NCBI GenBank assembly: GCA_026874595.1
Contig: CM049306.1
Location: forward strand, 93,611,642-93,675,641
Reading direction: 5' to 3'
Length of the DNA stretch: 64,000 nt
DNA from: Sipunculus nudus
Lineage: Eukaryota; Annelida; Sipuncula; Golfingiida; Sipunculidae
Below the pieces are notes generated by a model that saw only the letters and a list, made by a program, of their open reading frames with translations, ran no database searches and had not been told where the DNA came from. Position 1 is the stretch's first letter. Every line of letters begins with the position of its first letter. This document shows, one piece after another, positions 11,791-24,527 of this stretch. The translations under genes and the position numbers were made by a program.

Positions 11791-14430
11791 CACTTCAAGA
11801 GGAATGTTACATTTCTAAAGATCAGTGTGCATTGAAGCAGCAATATATCTGGCCCTGTTTTATGTGTACCTTTAATAAATCGAAATGTTAGGTCCCTTTT
11901 TCCAAAATGAAATGTGATTAACTATTTCCAGATATGGGTCACATTTGGGTTACCTTTGACAGCATTCTGAATGATGTCAATGTGCTGGTTGGTCTTTATT
12001 TAGAAATGACGTCATGAGTGGGCGTAGATATCAATCAAAATAATAGTCTTGATAAAACAAAACGTACACATACGCTCAATGTTAGGTTTTACGGTCCACA
12101 CATTGTACACAGAATTTGAATATATTTAAAAACCCGATTCCGACCAAGCATAGTCCATGATTACGTGTGAGCAGCGTCTCTCTAATTTTTGTCATTTTTT
12201 ATCTAATTATATTACTTTTACCTTTATATCTTACTTTTTCCTGTAATGTGATACGCATTCATAGAACGCGTATTCACTTATCATTTGTCATTTTGCTTCA
12301 GCAATCATATATTTATACAGTTTTTATGATATCAACATCTGATTGCGGAAACAAGTGGCAGATAACATTATTCTTACAATCTTATGATAGAGCTCAATTC
12401 AATTTTAAACAAATTGTTAATCATACAGACACACTCCTCATATTATTTCATAATTTTCCTTTAAATCTTTATGTATTTTTTTCTGTATTCCTTACGATTT
12501 GATTTTGGCACCAATGAAAAATAAATGTCTTTTATATTTCATGGGGAAAAATAAGGAGACCCGGTTAAATACTGACAGGAAACCGTTAAGTCAATAGGAA
12601 ACATCCAACAGTTAAAAGTCGACAAAACTGAAAGACATTTCTCCGTATATTTATTTCGTACGTGTTGTGATAGTGACTTTAAAATATATAGAGAGAAATA
12701 GTAACCCCGTGCAGCTCCGGCTTTGAGGCTATTGTGTACCAGAGAGGCGCTCTTGGTTACGACCCAGGGCATGAATCTTTTTTTCATTGGAATACACGGC
12801 AGGTTTTCATAAGCCGTATCATTTTGCAGTCCGTTGCGGTTTTTCCGTTGTTCTTAATGAAGAAACGTGAACATCAAAATTATTGTACATTTGTCATTAC
12901 TTAACATGTCATGGTCATATAACAGAACAACAAACAGAGGGGAAAAATGTTGCGTGATTCCGTGCCAGCCACTGTGTACATACTCACGTGGGACAATATA
13001 AAATGTTCGATACATATTATGTTAAAGTTCTCAAAGCTTTGTGTACATTAAGTAAAGTAAAACATGGCGGGTGCCTGCATTTTGAGCTTCTTAAATTACA
13101 TCCTGGATCTTTCGATCCTTGCAGGCTTGTTTGTCTCCTGCACAAGGTACCACCGGTCCTTCTGGCACCGAAGGCAATAAATAACCCAGCAAGGACTGAA
13201 TTGGGAATAACGAACGACATGCAGACACGAGTCCCTCTATAGACACGTTCATATAGCTGTGTCTATCAACAGGCCCCGGTATAATGCCCAGGTTCATTGA
13301 TTGCAGGTGATGAAAAATGAAACTATGATGGGACATACGATTGCGGACCGGCTTTTATGGTGAAGAGACACGACTGGATGAAGCTACTAGTGGGCGGTGC
13401 CGTAGAACGAACCTCAGAGGAGAACAAAACCCGCACAGAAGTAGAGTTTATTACATCAAGTAGTATTCATAAGCAGCTAACACACATTTCCATCAAATAT
13501 GTCTCCCTCATTAGTGTCATTGTAGCCTTTCATACCTCCGGTTCATCCGATTTAACGGGAATATATAAGTAAATCATATAAATTAATTCAGGTTTTTTTA
13601 TATTAATAATTATTCTAGGTAATTCCTTCCTAAATCGAACTTATTATCTTATTACAACAACCGTTATTAATTTCATATTTATTTTTAATGAATAAAAAAA
13701 TAGATTTTTTTTTGTAGAGTGATGTCGTATACCTCTGTATTACAGATTTTTTTTATAGATTATCATTCTGTACACATAAAAAAGTAAACTTTTTTTCACA
13801 TGGATAGGCTTTCCTCTTTATAATTTTATTTCTCTCAGTTTCGTTGAAATAAAACATCAACCGCATACTCATATGCATCAGTTTTCAAATTAATATCACT
13901 TATTCATATATTCTTTTACAAAACAAATTACAAAGTATACTAGTAGCATAAATTAATTTCATTAATTCAATTAATGATAAACAGTGAAGTCTTAAAAAAG
14001 AGTGTTGTACATTGTATTGGATTATATAACACTGTATTCGATGGTTTCATTGGTGTTTCGATATTCAGTCACGTGGTACCAGGTATGGAGTTTTAAAGTT
14101 TTAACAAATCTCAATTCACCATGTTTGCTCTTGCGGTTTTGCCATTACATATTATACAGCCCGCATAGACCAACAGGTCATCAAGTAATATATCACAGGA
14201 AAAATATTATATATGAATATTGTTTATAATCCAGGATGGAAACCACGGTACAAAGACTTTTTGCGAAAAATAAAAGATGACAAGTGGACTTTAGGGTGAG
14301 CAAATGTATACATTCAATAAAAATGATTAAACAGGTTTAGTTTTGCTATAAAAATTCACATGATGCCTGTTTTATATTTGTTTCGATTAATCCGTGTACC
14401 ATTAAATGTGTCAAGGCCAATACTGAACAT
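11791..14430. other. Intergenic DNA, nothing recognised
   Basis: Unique, AT-rich. Short frames (12167-12502, 12539-12787, 12988-13336, 13357-13572) overlap on both strands and show no domain. 13570-13990 is very AT-rich with T and A runs. Confidence 0.4.
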
Positions 14431-14720
14431 TTACCATTCCAGTCCAAAGATAAGGTTGACCGTAATAGACTTTCACATAACCCGCGAGGCATTATAGAGA
14501 TTAATGCCGCGTCATCGGAGCGTTCAAGAACACACTGGCTTTGAACTATGGAGGGCCTTCTTAGGCTTAAACTGAACCCGTAGATTGATTTTCACAAAAC
14601 TACCGTGCGGGGCTTCTTAATATCACTGGATTTGTAGACTATCAGCCTCCGCTGACTTGACACAGGAATAACTACACAACCCATATGTGCTGAGAAAACG
14701 GACAAAAAAGGATTACCTCG
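14431..14720. promoter_or_regulatory. Candidate conserved non-coding element
   Basis: A GC-richer, repeat-free island between AT-rich flanks, without an open frame longer than about 60 codons. It is suggested by composition alone and could equally be an unrecognised old repeat. Confidence 0.18.
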
Positions 14721-16860
14721 CCCAAACGGGGTTTATGCGAAATTAATCATTTACTGACGGGCATGTATAAAAGTATTGTCCATCTGAAACTAAAATGCGC
14801 AAGGGATGGAATGAAGAAATAATTTTATCATGTTATCACTTGCGTTTTTAAAATGTTCTTTTTATTACTTAATTTCAACTGGCATGAAAAAAATGAGATA
14901 ATGTACATTCTTATGTTATAAATTCAGATAATTCACGCTGGTTCCCATCTGCGCTCAAATTTAAATAAATAAAAACCAAATTAATGGTATCTATGATCTA
15001 TTTTTTTTAATGCGCGTTACTCTTCATTTGGCGGTTATATCACAAGTAAAACCGAGATATAGAGACAAATATCATTACACGCTGTTAAATCTTTTGGGTT
15101 GGTACAGCAAGGGAAACCCTTCAACTCGTTCACAGAAGCTCCAATAGCAACATTTGTAGAATTACCTGAACAGAATTTTGGAATCAAGTACAGGCGTAGA
15201 GGAAAATATTGACAGGCTGCGTCCAAAGTGCAATCCTATATAAATGTAAATTAGTACATGAAGGGAGCGAATTATGCACTTCAAATTTTAATTTAAAAAA
15301 AAATTATGACCTCAAATTGTTCTCTTGGTAAAACGGTTAAACCGGTTTAATCAATAGATATATATAACAATTAATAAATTCTGTCAGTTCTGTAACTTTC
15401 ATAATAAAAGCCAGTTTATAATACATAATGGGGACCAGATCTTAATGTAGAAAAATATTAATTTCAAAGCGCCTAGTATAACATATGGATGTGCCAAATC
15501 GAATATTACTGTGAGTAAACAGAATTAATAATTGATTATAACTTTAGATCATAAGTTTATAAAAAATTATATTAATAGTCCTATTCTCCCAAGATCTAGG
15601 GATGTGCAATATTATATTTTTAAATTCACATTTTGTTATATTTAGAAATGAAAATGCACAATTTCCATATAAATATAAACAGCATGACCTAGGATCAATG
15701 TTGATTTGTAGAAAAAAAACCCTGTTTATTATATTCTCTAAATTGTCGTCGAATCTTAGTCATTATATTGATTTATAAACGGGAGCACATTTAAACTTAT
15801 GTCAAATGATATTAGATCGAACAATATGTTTATCATATTTTTCCATTATAAAAATGGTAATAAATTGAACTAAGTTCCAGACTGGTACTTCAGCAGAGCT
15901 TCTTAAATCTAGCATTCTGTCGCTCAGTCAAGCTTTAGTTAAAGCGGAATTGAAGGATGACAGGTTTATCAATTTTCTGCTCTGGGATACTGACTTCCTA
16001 CACCGCGTGACCCGAGGAACCCTGGGATATACAAGCTCCGTCGGGTTTTTCTTTTCATTTTCCAGAGCGTAATCAAAAATGGCTGCGGGTATCCTAGGTA
16101 TCCATCTAAGGCATAAATCGTGCAGGCAAGACAACCCATCAGTGGACATTTTAATTTATGAAGTACCGTCTTATATCAATGCATGGCAGCGCGTGTAACG
16201 TACTTACATTAAACTTTTACGCCCTATTAGGACATAGATATTACAAATTGATTTCTCAATAACACTCACACGGTCAAAAAGATCATAAACCCATCTTTAA
16301 ATAACTGTTTCCTTAGATGTTTAGAGCGTGCACGTTCTGATATAATATCCGTTATAAAAGCTTAAAGGACCCCAGAATGGTGCGGGACCGTTTCCATTTT
16401 TTTCTCATCTTGATACCATTTAATGGAATAAAAAAAGAGATATCTCTTGCCTGAAAATAAAAACATTGCAATCAAATTATTCCCATTCTTAGACGCTGCA
16501 ATTTTTTTTCTTTCTCAGCATTTATCAAATTCTGTGATTATATATGGTTAGCGATTATATATTTGGATTTTTATAATGGAAACAAGATTCCTATAGATTA
16601 AATAAATTTGATTCTTAATTACAAGCATATAATTTCATATGAAATACAAATATAAAGAACTTGTGTATATTTAATTATTTTTCAATCTGGTCGAAATAAA
16701 TGCATTTCATCCACAATTATAACATTTATAGACAAGTCTTAAAAATGGGGAAACCATGAAACTGATAAAAGTCCCTGTATTCCAATTACAATGATTAATA
16801 GCATTGAAGAGCCTCACTGGCGCAATTTGTGTTTTAATATAATAGGACGGCGGGAAGAAC
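14721..16860. other. AT-rich intergenic DNA
   Basis: Nothing supported. A 73-codon ATG frame on the minus strand (15928-16149) sits in locally GC-richer sequence but has no recognisable motif and no clear splice-site pair. Confidence 0.4.
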
Positions 16861-16869
16861 AAATCCAAA

Positions 16870-17240
16870 TGACAACAATCAAATATGACACATGATGAAT
16901 TACGTGTCAATTGGCGTCGTATGGAATTTTATTAATAAGCTGTTTTATTTTGACAGTTTCTTCAACCCCTCACTTGAATTTGTCTTTCCGTTGCCTGAAA
17001 CGCGTCATTTACTGGACAGAAAGGTTTTTGAGAAGTTTTCTTTGTCATTCATTGCTAAACCCTTTGTATTTTCATATTCACATGGCAACATCTATGAGTT
17101 GTCCACAAATGCCTGAAGATAGGAAATAATCGAGCGGACCTTCGAGCTTTGTGTCTAATTGACAGGTTTCATAATTCATAGATTTACAGACAAAAGGGAC
17201 TGGGAAATGACGTTGCTGAATGATGATGGTGTTGATTGCA
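16870..17240. promoter_or_regulatory. Candidate conserved non-coding element
   Basis: Dense in homeodomain-like sites: GTGTCAATTGGCG near 16904, TTTTATTAATAAGC near 16926, GTCTAATTGACAGG near 17152 and TTCATAATTCATAG near 17168. Overlapping + frames (16892-17129) look incidental. The call is an inference from motif texture. Confidence 0.25.
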
Positions 17241-17317
17241 ATGATAAGAGAGAAAAAAAATTAGAAAGACACATCTGTTGCAGATGTGTGTGATTGTAAC
17301 ATCCCTAGGATCTCAGC

Positions 17318-17318
<1 letters not shown>

Positions 17319-17357
<39 letters not shown>
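17319..17357. repeat. (GA)n microsatellite
   Basis: About 19 uninterrupted GA units. They create an artefactual Arg-Glu repeat in the + frame that spans it. Confidence 0.97.
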
Positions 17358-17360
<3 letters not shown>

Positions 17361-18892
17361 AAATCTGGATACAAGTGACATAAATAATACAGAAACATTA
17401 CAGATCATACGAAACGAATATCCATATAAGCTGTATAGTGGTTTGTTCTATTGGCAACATTAAATTTGTAAGGAGCCATGTATATGGCTATTCATGAAAG
17501 TTTATTAATACTATAGCAATGGAGGTTATGTTATCAGCCGTGTCTCTTCGTTTTTCTGTTGGCTGAATGGTCTGTTAGATGAATTACGCAAAAACTTCTG
17601 AACCATCTCCATTTTTTTTCAGACATGTGCTCTAATGAGTGCCATTCTAATTTCTGTAAGCCCTGCCCGTTTAGAACACAATAGTGGAAATGTCAGAGCG
17701 ATGTATCATGGTACAATATATTTCTCATTGTCGAAGCAGTGTGACGTCAGCCGGGGGAGGCCTTAAGGGTAAAATACCTTACCTAGTCCGTGTTCATGTT
17801 CCTTGACGAATATATACAGAAAAACATTCACAATACATATCTAAATATATAAAATATAATTATAGAGTGCAGAACACACGACATGCATGTATTAAATTAA
17901 CTCTGATAAAAAGTAATACATAATATATACTACTAGGTGGTTAAAACAAGGATATTTATAAAAAGTTTTGATAAAAAAGAAGAAGTGGTCAGTGAAAAGA
18001 CTCATGCAAGTTAATAATGAGGTTTTGTATATGACATCAGCGAGTTTCATTATTAATGGAAATTAATAAATTAGTCAAGTGAGGTTACATGCAGCTGGTG
18101 TTAAGCGGCAGGTTGGCAATGTCCATCTGAGACAGAGCAAGTTAAGGACACGACAAGTGGTCACGAAGGGTCCTCGAATTTTACAAAACCATTCCTCACA
18201 GCCCCACCAAGCCGGGCCGAGCTGCCGGGGCCATACACACAGTAGACAGAAACACTCCAACTAACAGAAAATGAAAGCTCTCTGCTTGACTTGCACTCTT
18301 GTTTGAATATAACCAAGTAAGATCTGCGGCTCCCACTTCACCCGCGATCTAGAAGCGTCGTCATTTATTTTACCTCATCATGCGTGCAGTTACACTGTTA
18401 GGAGAAATACCAACGCTCTGTGGAAGTATTTAACAATCTAATGTTGTCAAATACGATCTTTTCAAGTTTCAAGATATGAATATTTAACGGGATTTTTATC
18501 AGAACGCATTGAGGAGACTAAGAAAAAGGTAGTCGTTTGTCTTTTTCTTGCAACTCTCGCTGCCCCCTGGAATCCCATCAAAAAGCCTTGAAGCGTACCA
18601 TTCCCGATAAACTTTGCCCTCATATATGACCAGGGTTATTTGTTTAGTGAAATATGCGACTAGCTGGCCTAGAATACTGCGTCAGCGATGGTAGAATTCA
18701 TCTCTCAAGCTTAGATTTCCCTTTAGCCTCGTGTGTTTCTTACTGATATTATGATCAGAAATATCATGAAACTCAGTGAAGATGAAAAACCATGAAATAT
18801 TTTACTAAGCTCAATAGGTCATTCAAAACAAAACTTATATTAGGGCACTTTAGTGATTTTTATTCCTCAGACTTTTGCTTTTTTTATATATA
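17358..18892. other. Intergenic DNA, nothing recognised
   Basis: No gene supported. Two opposing 61-codon frames at 18075-18264 shadow each other and show no domain. Confidence 0.4.
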
Positions 18893-19177
18893 TATAGTGG
18901 AACCCCGCCTTGCCACCACCCAACAATTGCGACCACCCCCACAAATATGACCACTTTATAAATGGCTCAAAATTACGACCTGATTTCCTGGCCCCAGCGC
19001 TAATGTGACCACCGCCAAGAAGTACTGAAACAACATTTGTCACGAGTAAATGGCTGCGCCTTGTCACAGGCGCCTTAACGAAAGATCAAATCGGGTAACA
19101 AGTTTTCTCAACCCGAGTATTAATCTGGTCCCGCATATCTTCCTAACTCGGTGTCTGCGCTGAGACTCGTTGAGTTG

Positions 19178-19185
19178 TATAAATA
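19178..19185 (+). promoter_or_regulatory. TATA box inside the Tigger-like element
   Basis: TATAAATA lies 113 bp upstream of the transposase start codon at 19299. It is a plausible core promoter of the ancestral element, with transcription expected to begin roughly at 19205-19215. Confidence 0.5.
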
Positions 19186-19298
19186 AAGCTTGCATAGGGG
19201 AAAATCCCTCACATTGTCTTGCCTTATCTGATAGATCGCTGTCAGTTTATTTCTCTACTGGTTCAGTTTGCATTTAAATTGCTTGCTGTTGTGCAACC

Positions 19299-19621
19299 AT
19301 GATTCTGAAAGAGCTCTCCTTGAAGGAGAAAGTGGCGTTAATCAAGGCGGCAACACCAGGACGCAGTCAGCACCAACTGGCTCAGCAGTTTAGGGTAGGT
19401 AAAACTCAAGTGTAAGTGTATATTCAAGCGGGAGGCAAAAAATATGACAGCCACGTATTATGTTCAAGTATTCAGTAGGTTGTCTTCGTATTGCCACTAG
19501 TGTAATTATGTATTAATAATCAGTCACTACGTATGTGTACATGTATATTAATTTTTATCATGAATAATTTATATGACAATTTTGTTTTCTTTTCAGTTAC
19601 ACACAAATAAAAAGTTCATAA
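19299..19621 (+). CDS. Truncated pogo/Tigger transposase N-terminus, apparently spliced
   Basis: ATG at 19299 opens a frame beginning MILKELSLKEKVALIKAA, then GRSQHQLAQQFRVGKTQV. This matches the general pattern of the CENP-B/pogo N-terminal helix-turn-helix (a 'LSLKEKV.LI' helix, then 'S...LA..F.V.KTQV'). Unspliced, it stops after 38 codons at 19415. A consensus donor GTAAGT at 19412 and a pyrimidine-rich acceptor TTTTCTTTTCAG ending at 19596 would remove 185 bp and add YTQIKSS before a stop at 19619-19621, giving 45 residues. The splice keeps the frame exactly where Tigger proteins continue after 'KTQV', which supports a real intron in the ancestral gene. The rest of the DNA-binding region and the catalytic domain are missing. 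Expression is not shown by the sequence. Confidence 0.45.
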
Positions 19622-19814
19622 TAAGGGTCCTCCGCTAAGTAAAATATTCTGTTATAATTCACATTAAAGATATGCAATAGATACACACTGATACACATTA
19701 AACATGAGCGTGTTATGTGTAACCAAGGTAAGAGTTTCACAAATACTACCACCCCAAAATTACGACCACTTTGCTCAGTCCCCAGGGTTGTCGTAATTGT
19801 GGGGTACCACTGTA

Positions 19815-20329
19815 TATACGTATGTATCTAATAATTAGCTTGCATAGATAACTTATAAGATACCAGAGGTATACAAACACTGGGTAAAGGAACTGATTAA
19901 AAACCCGGTAACTGTTGAATGGGGAAATTGGTCTTTAAAAATTTTAATTCTATTTATTACACCAGAGACCTTTTTTTCTATTTCGTTTAAGTCAATAACA
20001 CAAGCAGCCATGATTGTTTAAACCGAAGCACTCTCATCCGCGATGCTTTATCCTTGCGCTAGTGCGCTAGAAATGACGCGCCATGTATTATAAACTACTA
20101 AACGGATCCTCCAGAGAAGAGACAGTTTTCATGTCAAGAAGGCCTTTATATCAAAATGGGATTATATAACAACCATTCAGGAAGCGACTTGTGTACCCAA
20201 GGGCTGGCTCCCACGATTTTTAAACATATAACGTTTATCCATACAGCCCCGGGCTAATATGCGTTTGTTTTTATTTTTTTTTTTCAAACATGTTGACTTA
20301 CATTACTTACATTTCAGGAGCAGTTGTCT
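19815..20329. other. Intergenic DNA, nothing recognised
   Basis: Unique sequence with no supported gene. Confidence 0.45.
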
Positions 20330-20745
20330 AAAAGATTAAGTATCTTATAGGGACGAATAGGGGCTCCATATATTATAGCAACTTCATATTACAGCGATAC
20401 CATATTCCAGATAAGTTAAATGAAATTCTGTTGCAACCACATAGTCCAACCGCAGTATTTTACAACGGCACCATATTATAGTGAAGTGATGTTACAGGGA
20501 CATATTATAACAACGTCATACTACAGCGGCGAAACGTAACAGGGACAAACTATTACAACGATGGTATGTTACACCGCCAATGTGTTACAGACACGTCATA
20601 CTGTAGCGACATGTTACAGCGATAACATATAACAGAAAAATCATATTACACCGATGTGTTTGGCGACAGTGTATTACAACCGCATCATATTATTGCGACA
20701 TTTTACAATGACATATAATTACAGCATCATCATATTACAGCGATA
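20330..20745 (+). repeat. Degenerate ~15-bp minisatellite
   Basis: About 25 diverged units of roughly CATATTACAGCGACG, spaced 13-18 bp apart; examples start near 20490, 20503, 20519, 20534, 20548, 20566, 20580, 20596, 20609, 20624 and 20641. No coding potential. Confidence 0.8.
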
Positions 20746-20762
20746 TGGTAAAGGGTCAACGT

Positions 20763-20995
20763 ACAGGGGCGGATCCAGGATTTAGGGGGGTCCAACAAAG
20801 CAGGACTAACGACAAAACCTAAAAACAGGTCTACAACTTGGTTCGGAAAAGGGGATCCAGGCCGCAAATAAAAAATGGCCTGAAGCAATTAAAAAAAAAT
20901 ATTGCGGCACCTGAAAAAAGGGGTTGGTCAATGGGGGGTTCTGGACCCCTTGGACACCAGAGAGCCAACTGAATTACGGATGTTCCTTAGTTTTT
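20763..20995 (+). mobile_element. Dispersed repeat of the 'GGGGCGGATCCAGGA' type
   Basis: Begins CAGGGGCGGATCCAGGATTT followed by GGGGGGTCC, and ends near GGGGGGTTCTGGACCCCTTG. A short repeat with this opening is, from memory, common in marine invertebrate genomes. The ends are partly inverted (GGATCC...GGGGTCC against GGACCCC). No superfamily is assigned. Confidence 0.5.
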
Positions 20996-22256
20996 TTCTT
21001 TCCTTTTGTTTCTCCTTTTCATTATTGTTTGCCCTGTTTATCTATCACTTTCACACGTTTCTGTTGTATTTTTTTATGATTTTACTTGAAGGGGGCAGTT
21101 TTTTAATCTGCTATTACTTCTATTTTACTAGCGCTACTGTAACTATTACTACAAATACTGTGATTTACTGCCACTGCGACAATGCCACGCACGCACACAT
21201 GTATAGTCGTGTGTGTAAAACGGAGGAAGCCCGAGCGTTTGTGTACATCTTATAAAAAACATGTCTTTAATTTCAGATGCCTAGGATAAAGATGAATCAC
21301 TTTAGTTTCCCATGGAGTGTATTTGAAGCATATACTGTGTTTATTTCATTTGATTTATCTGAAATAAGATTTCAGGTCCTCTCTGGTTAAACGAAAAATC
21401 GACGATCTTTTCTCCTATTTTGATTTCTGTCTGTCAGTTTCAGTTTTTGCATATGTCCTGCAAAACGGCTACATTTCCAAAACTTTTCTTTGGCCAGAAT
21501 AACAGCCACAGGTGGCAGCTTTGCATCTTGCTTTTATATTGTACCCTGACAAGATTTTCAGTCTTACGCCATATGACCTATTCCCTATTATCAAAGTTGA
21601 GGGCGACCAAGGCTTGGGCTTCCCGCAACCGCTAGATGATACAGTCGTCTAGTTGGCAGGATACGTTTCGTGTTCAAAATAAGACAATTGTTTCATTTTA
21701 TCTGCAAATAATTTTTTTTCAGCCGAGGTTGAGAGGAGCAACTTGCAATTTTGTAGAAATAATTGGCGATTAGGTAGATGTGGTCTCAGTTTCAGCAGCT
21801 TAGGAGATATCGATTAAAACTGCTTCAGACACTCAAAAAAAGTAATAAGGAGACGGAAGATGCAGAATCCGTCTTCCTGAAGGCATCAGTCATTTACAAA
21901 TCTAGAAAACGCATGCGGCATGATTACATCATCAATACACTCGTTAAATTTGTAACTTTCAATGAGGGACACTGTTTAACGTTTGTCCAAACAAAATATT
22001 TGAGTTACAGTGAAGCCCGCCAATTCAAACCGTGCAAACATTTGTTTTGTAAAAGCCAACACAGAAAACAAAGCAAGATTCATCATTTCTTACTGATAGG
22101 GTTATAATATCGCTTTTTCAGATACATTCATAGACATTTTAAAATGCAATATTTGAATACGTACATCAAATAAACAATAGTAAATTAGTTACTTAGATTC
22201 ATCGAGGAACTATTTCCTTATAAATATTTCTCATTTCCTTCAAGCAAAAAATACTG
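20996..22256. other. Intergenic DNA, nothing supported
   Basis: Contains a 109-codon ATG frame (21778-22107, +) that is Lys/Arg-rich with no domain recognised, and a 117-codon frame (20902-21255) with a hydrophobic low-complexity centre that overlaps the preceding repeat. Neither has supporting splice sites or a promoter that I can see. Confidence 0.35.
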
Positions 22257-23085
22257 AAGGGCGTCTATGTCTTAGGACTAATACTGTGAAGAGCATGCAT
22301 GTCATAGGACTAATGCTGTGTAGAGCGTGTATGTCTGAGGACTGATATTGTGTAGGGCGTGTATTTCTGAGGACTATTGCTGTGTAGAACGTGTATGTCT
22401 GAGGACTGATTCTTAGGGAGCATGTATGTCTGAGGACTAACGCTGTGTAGAGCGTGTATGTCTGAGGACTAACGCTGTGTAGAGCGTGTATGTCTGAGGA
22501 CTAACGCTGTGTAGAGCGTGTATGTCTGAGGACTAACGCTGTGTAGAGCGTGTATGTCTGAGGACTAATGCTGTGTAGAGCGTGTATGTCTGAGGTCTAA
22601 TGCTGTGTGGGGTGTGTATGTCTGAGGACTAACGCTGTGTAGAGCGTGTATGTCTGAGGACTAATGCTGTGTAGAGCGTGTATGTCTGAGGACTAACGCT
22701 GTGTAGAGCGTGTATGTCTGAGGACTAATGCTGTGTAGAGCGTGTATGTCTGAGGTCTAATGCTGTGTGGGGTGTGTATGTCTGAGGACTAACGCTGTGT
22801 AGAGCGTGTATGTCTGAGGACTAATGCTGTGTAGGGCGTGTATGTCTGAGGTCTAATGCTGTGAAGGGCGTGTATGTCTGAGGACTAATAATGTGTTGGT
22901 TTGTATCTTTGAGGACTTATGTTGTGTAGGGCGTGTATGTCTGAGGCCTAATGCTGTGTAGGATGTGTATGTCGGAGGACTGATACTGCGTAAGGCGTGT
23001 ATTTTTTAGGAAAAATTCTAAGTAGGTCGTGTATGTATGAGTGATAATACTGTGCAGGGCGTACACGTCTGAGTGTACGTCTGCC
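22257..23085 (+). repeat. 32-bp minisatellite with 160-bp higher-order repeat
   Basis: About 25 tandem units of 32 bp, core TGTCTGAGGACTAACGCTGT followed by GTAGAGCGTGTA. The central part (22440-22860) is nearly identical between units, and both edges decay. Variant units (GGTCTAATGCTGTG then TGGGGTG) recur exactly 160 bp apart (22591 and 22751), so five units have been duplicated together. Confidence 0.97.
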
Positions 23086-24258
23086 GAAGGTTGGATTGAG
23101 TGCTCTGCCGAGTTGAAATCTGACAAATGGTTATATGTTAACTATTTCCAACCATGTCCTTTTTAGAAAATATACCTCAAAAATACATATTCTGAGAGAG
23201 GCCGGTTACCTGGTATTGATCAACAGAGCGTGGTTTCTATGTAGACTTTGTATTTTTACTGTTAGAACTATATTCATGATTATATGTCATTGGCTTTATT
23301 ATACAAACTTGTAACCTGATCGATGTCAGCATGTAACCTGTGGCAGTATATATAAATAATATATATTTCTAATCCTCCGTATGACAACTGCATGCACAGT
23401 TGGCGTGAAATGATTCGTGGAAGGGAAGGTTCCATCAGGTCGCTTCGCCAAATCAGCTTTTGTTCGTTTTCATTAGACCTGTTCATGGCCTCTATTATGA
23501 GCTGATAGGTAATGGTGGGTTACAAAGTACGGCCTCGGGGACATGGCACTGTGTCCTCTTCCTCATACTACAGGTCCTAACAACGGTGTGTTTGTCTACC
23601 CGAGGGGTTACTCAGTGACGATCGACCTCGCTACTGAACACCGCCATTGTGGCTCTGTGAAGGGTTCCCAAGCCAGGCTTGATGTTTGTCAAGTGCTTAC
23701 TTTGCTTGCTGTATCATTTTACCGCGATTAAAACATACCGTTATTCCATTTGATAATTAAAGTCCCACTCCCTACCCGTTGTGGTTTACCGTCCCATTTT
23801 ATGGAGAACACACAAAGTTTGTTTTCCTTAGGATCACGGGGCACCAGCTAAAACGTCGAAATTACAATGCAAGTGTACGCAAAATAGGAATATGTGCGTC
23901 ATATGCAAACTTAGTTGACAGTAGTTAAATGATAAGTCTACATATAAATGAAAATTATATATTAATGCGTTTACTAATACATTGGGAACATAATGTTGAA
24001 TACTTCAACAGGTTTGTGCGATAACTGTCTTTTAATAAGTACCGGTGGAATGTTAGCCGTTGGAATAATGGTCGTTTTCCATCAGGAAATAATATCTGCT
24101 GCTTTTGCAAATTCGTTTTAAAATTAATGAAGTTGGTGTCTTAAAAGTAGCGACCGTGAGCGTAAACTTAGGAGCCAAACTTGTTTTTCTCCCTGTGTTC
24201 TCTAATACGGATTTTTACCCCAAAAAGATCTCTGGTCATAGTAAAAGTCACGGGTGAC
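23086..24258. other. Intergenic DNA, nothing recognised
   Basis: No supported gene. 23400-23730 is GC-richer with a 62-codon + frame (23543-23731) lacking any motif. Confidence 0.4.
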
Positions 24259-24261
24259 TTA

Positions 24262-24527
24262 GGCCAAAAAAAAGGCATGGTTCTCAGGTACCACCCGCAT
24301 TAATTTTAACCCACCTCCCGCTTCAAAAGTTTTTTTTTATTTTCATCTTTCAAGAAGATAAAATAATACAATTTTGATAAGATTTCCTTTGTCATGTAAT
24401 GCTTTTACCTTTATAGCAAAAATATTCTGTTATTATCATGCTTTTCCTTGATTATATGACACAAAAAAAAAATTGCCCGCCCGTACTTTTTTTTTTTAAG
24501 TGGCTGAGAACCATACCTTTTTTGGCC
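24262..24527. mobile_element. PIF/Harbinger-like MITE
   Basis: A 266-bp element with terminal inverted repeats. The left end reads GGCCAAAAAAAAGGCATGGT then TCTCAG; the right end, read on the minus strand, GGCCAAAAAAGGTATGGTTC then TCAG. They differ by one substitution and a 2-bp A-run change over 26 bp. It is flanked by TTA on both sides (24259-24261 and 24528-24530). A 3-bp TTA/TAA duplication with GG-starting termini is characteristic of the PIF/Harbinger superfamily. The interior is non-coding. Confidence 0.8.

Larger units (their letters stand above)
18895..19812 (+). mobile_element. Pogo/Tigger-like DNA transposon derivative
   Basis: A 918-bp element with inverted ends. The left end begins TAGTGGAACCCCGCCTTGCC; the right end, read on the minus strand, begins CAGTGGTACCCCACAATTAC. 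Further subterminal similarity includes ACAATTGCGACCACC on the left against repeated ATTACGACCAC/ACTACCACC on the right. TA dinucleotides flank both ends (18893-18894 and 19813-19814), as expected for Tc1/mariner-pogo insertions. Inside are a TATA box and a truncated transposase reading frame whose start resembles the CENP-B/pogo N-terminal helix-turn-helix. At under 1 kb it lacks the DDE catalytic domain, so it is non-autonomous. Confidence 0.8.

Noticed and set aside
15928-16149. 73-codon minus-strand frame with ATG in GC-richer DNA
   Set aside because: It could be an exon, but I found no convincing donor and acceptor or family resemblance.
21778-22107. 109-codon basic ATG frame on the + strand
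   Set aside because: No domain, promoter or splice sites were recognised. A frame of this length is not exceptional in 64 kb searched in six frames.
22257-23085. Second CRISPR-like array of 32-bp units
   Set aside because: The units are contiguous without unique spacers, so it is a simple tandem repeat.
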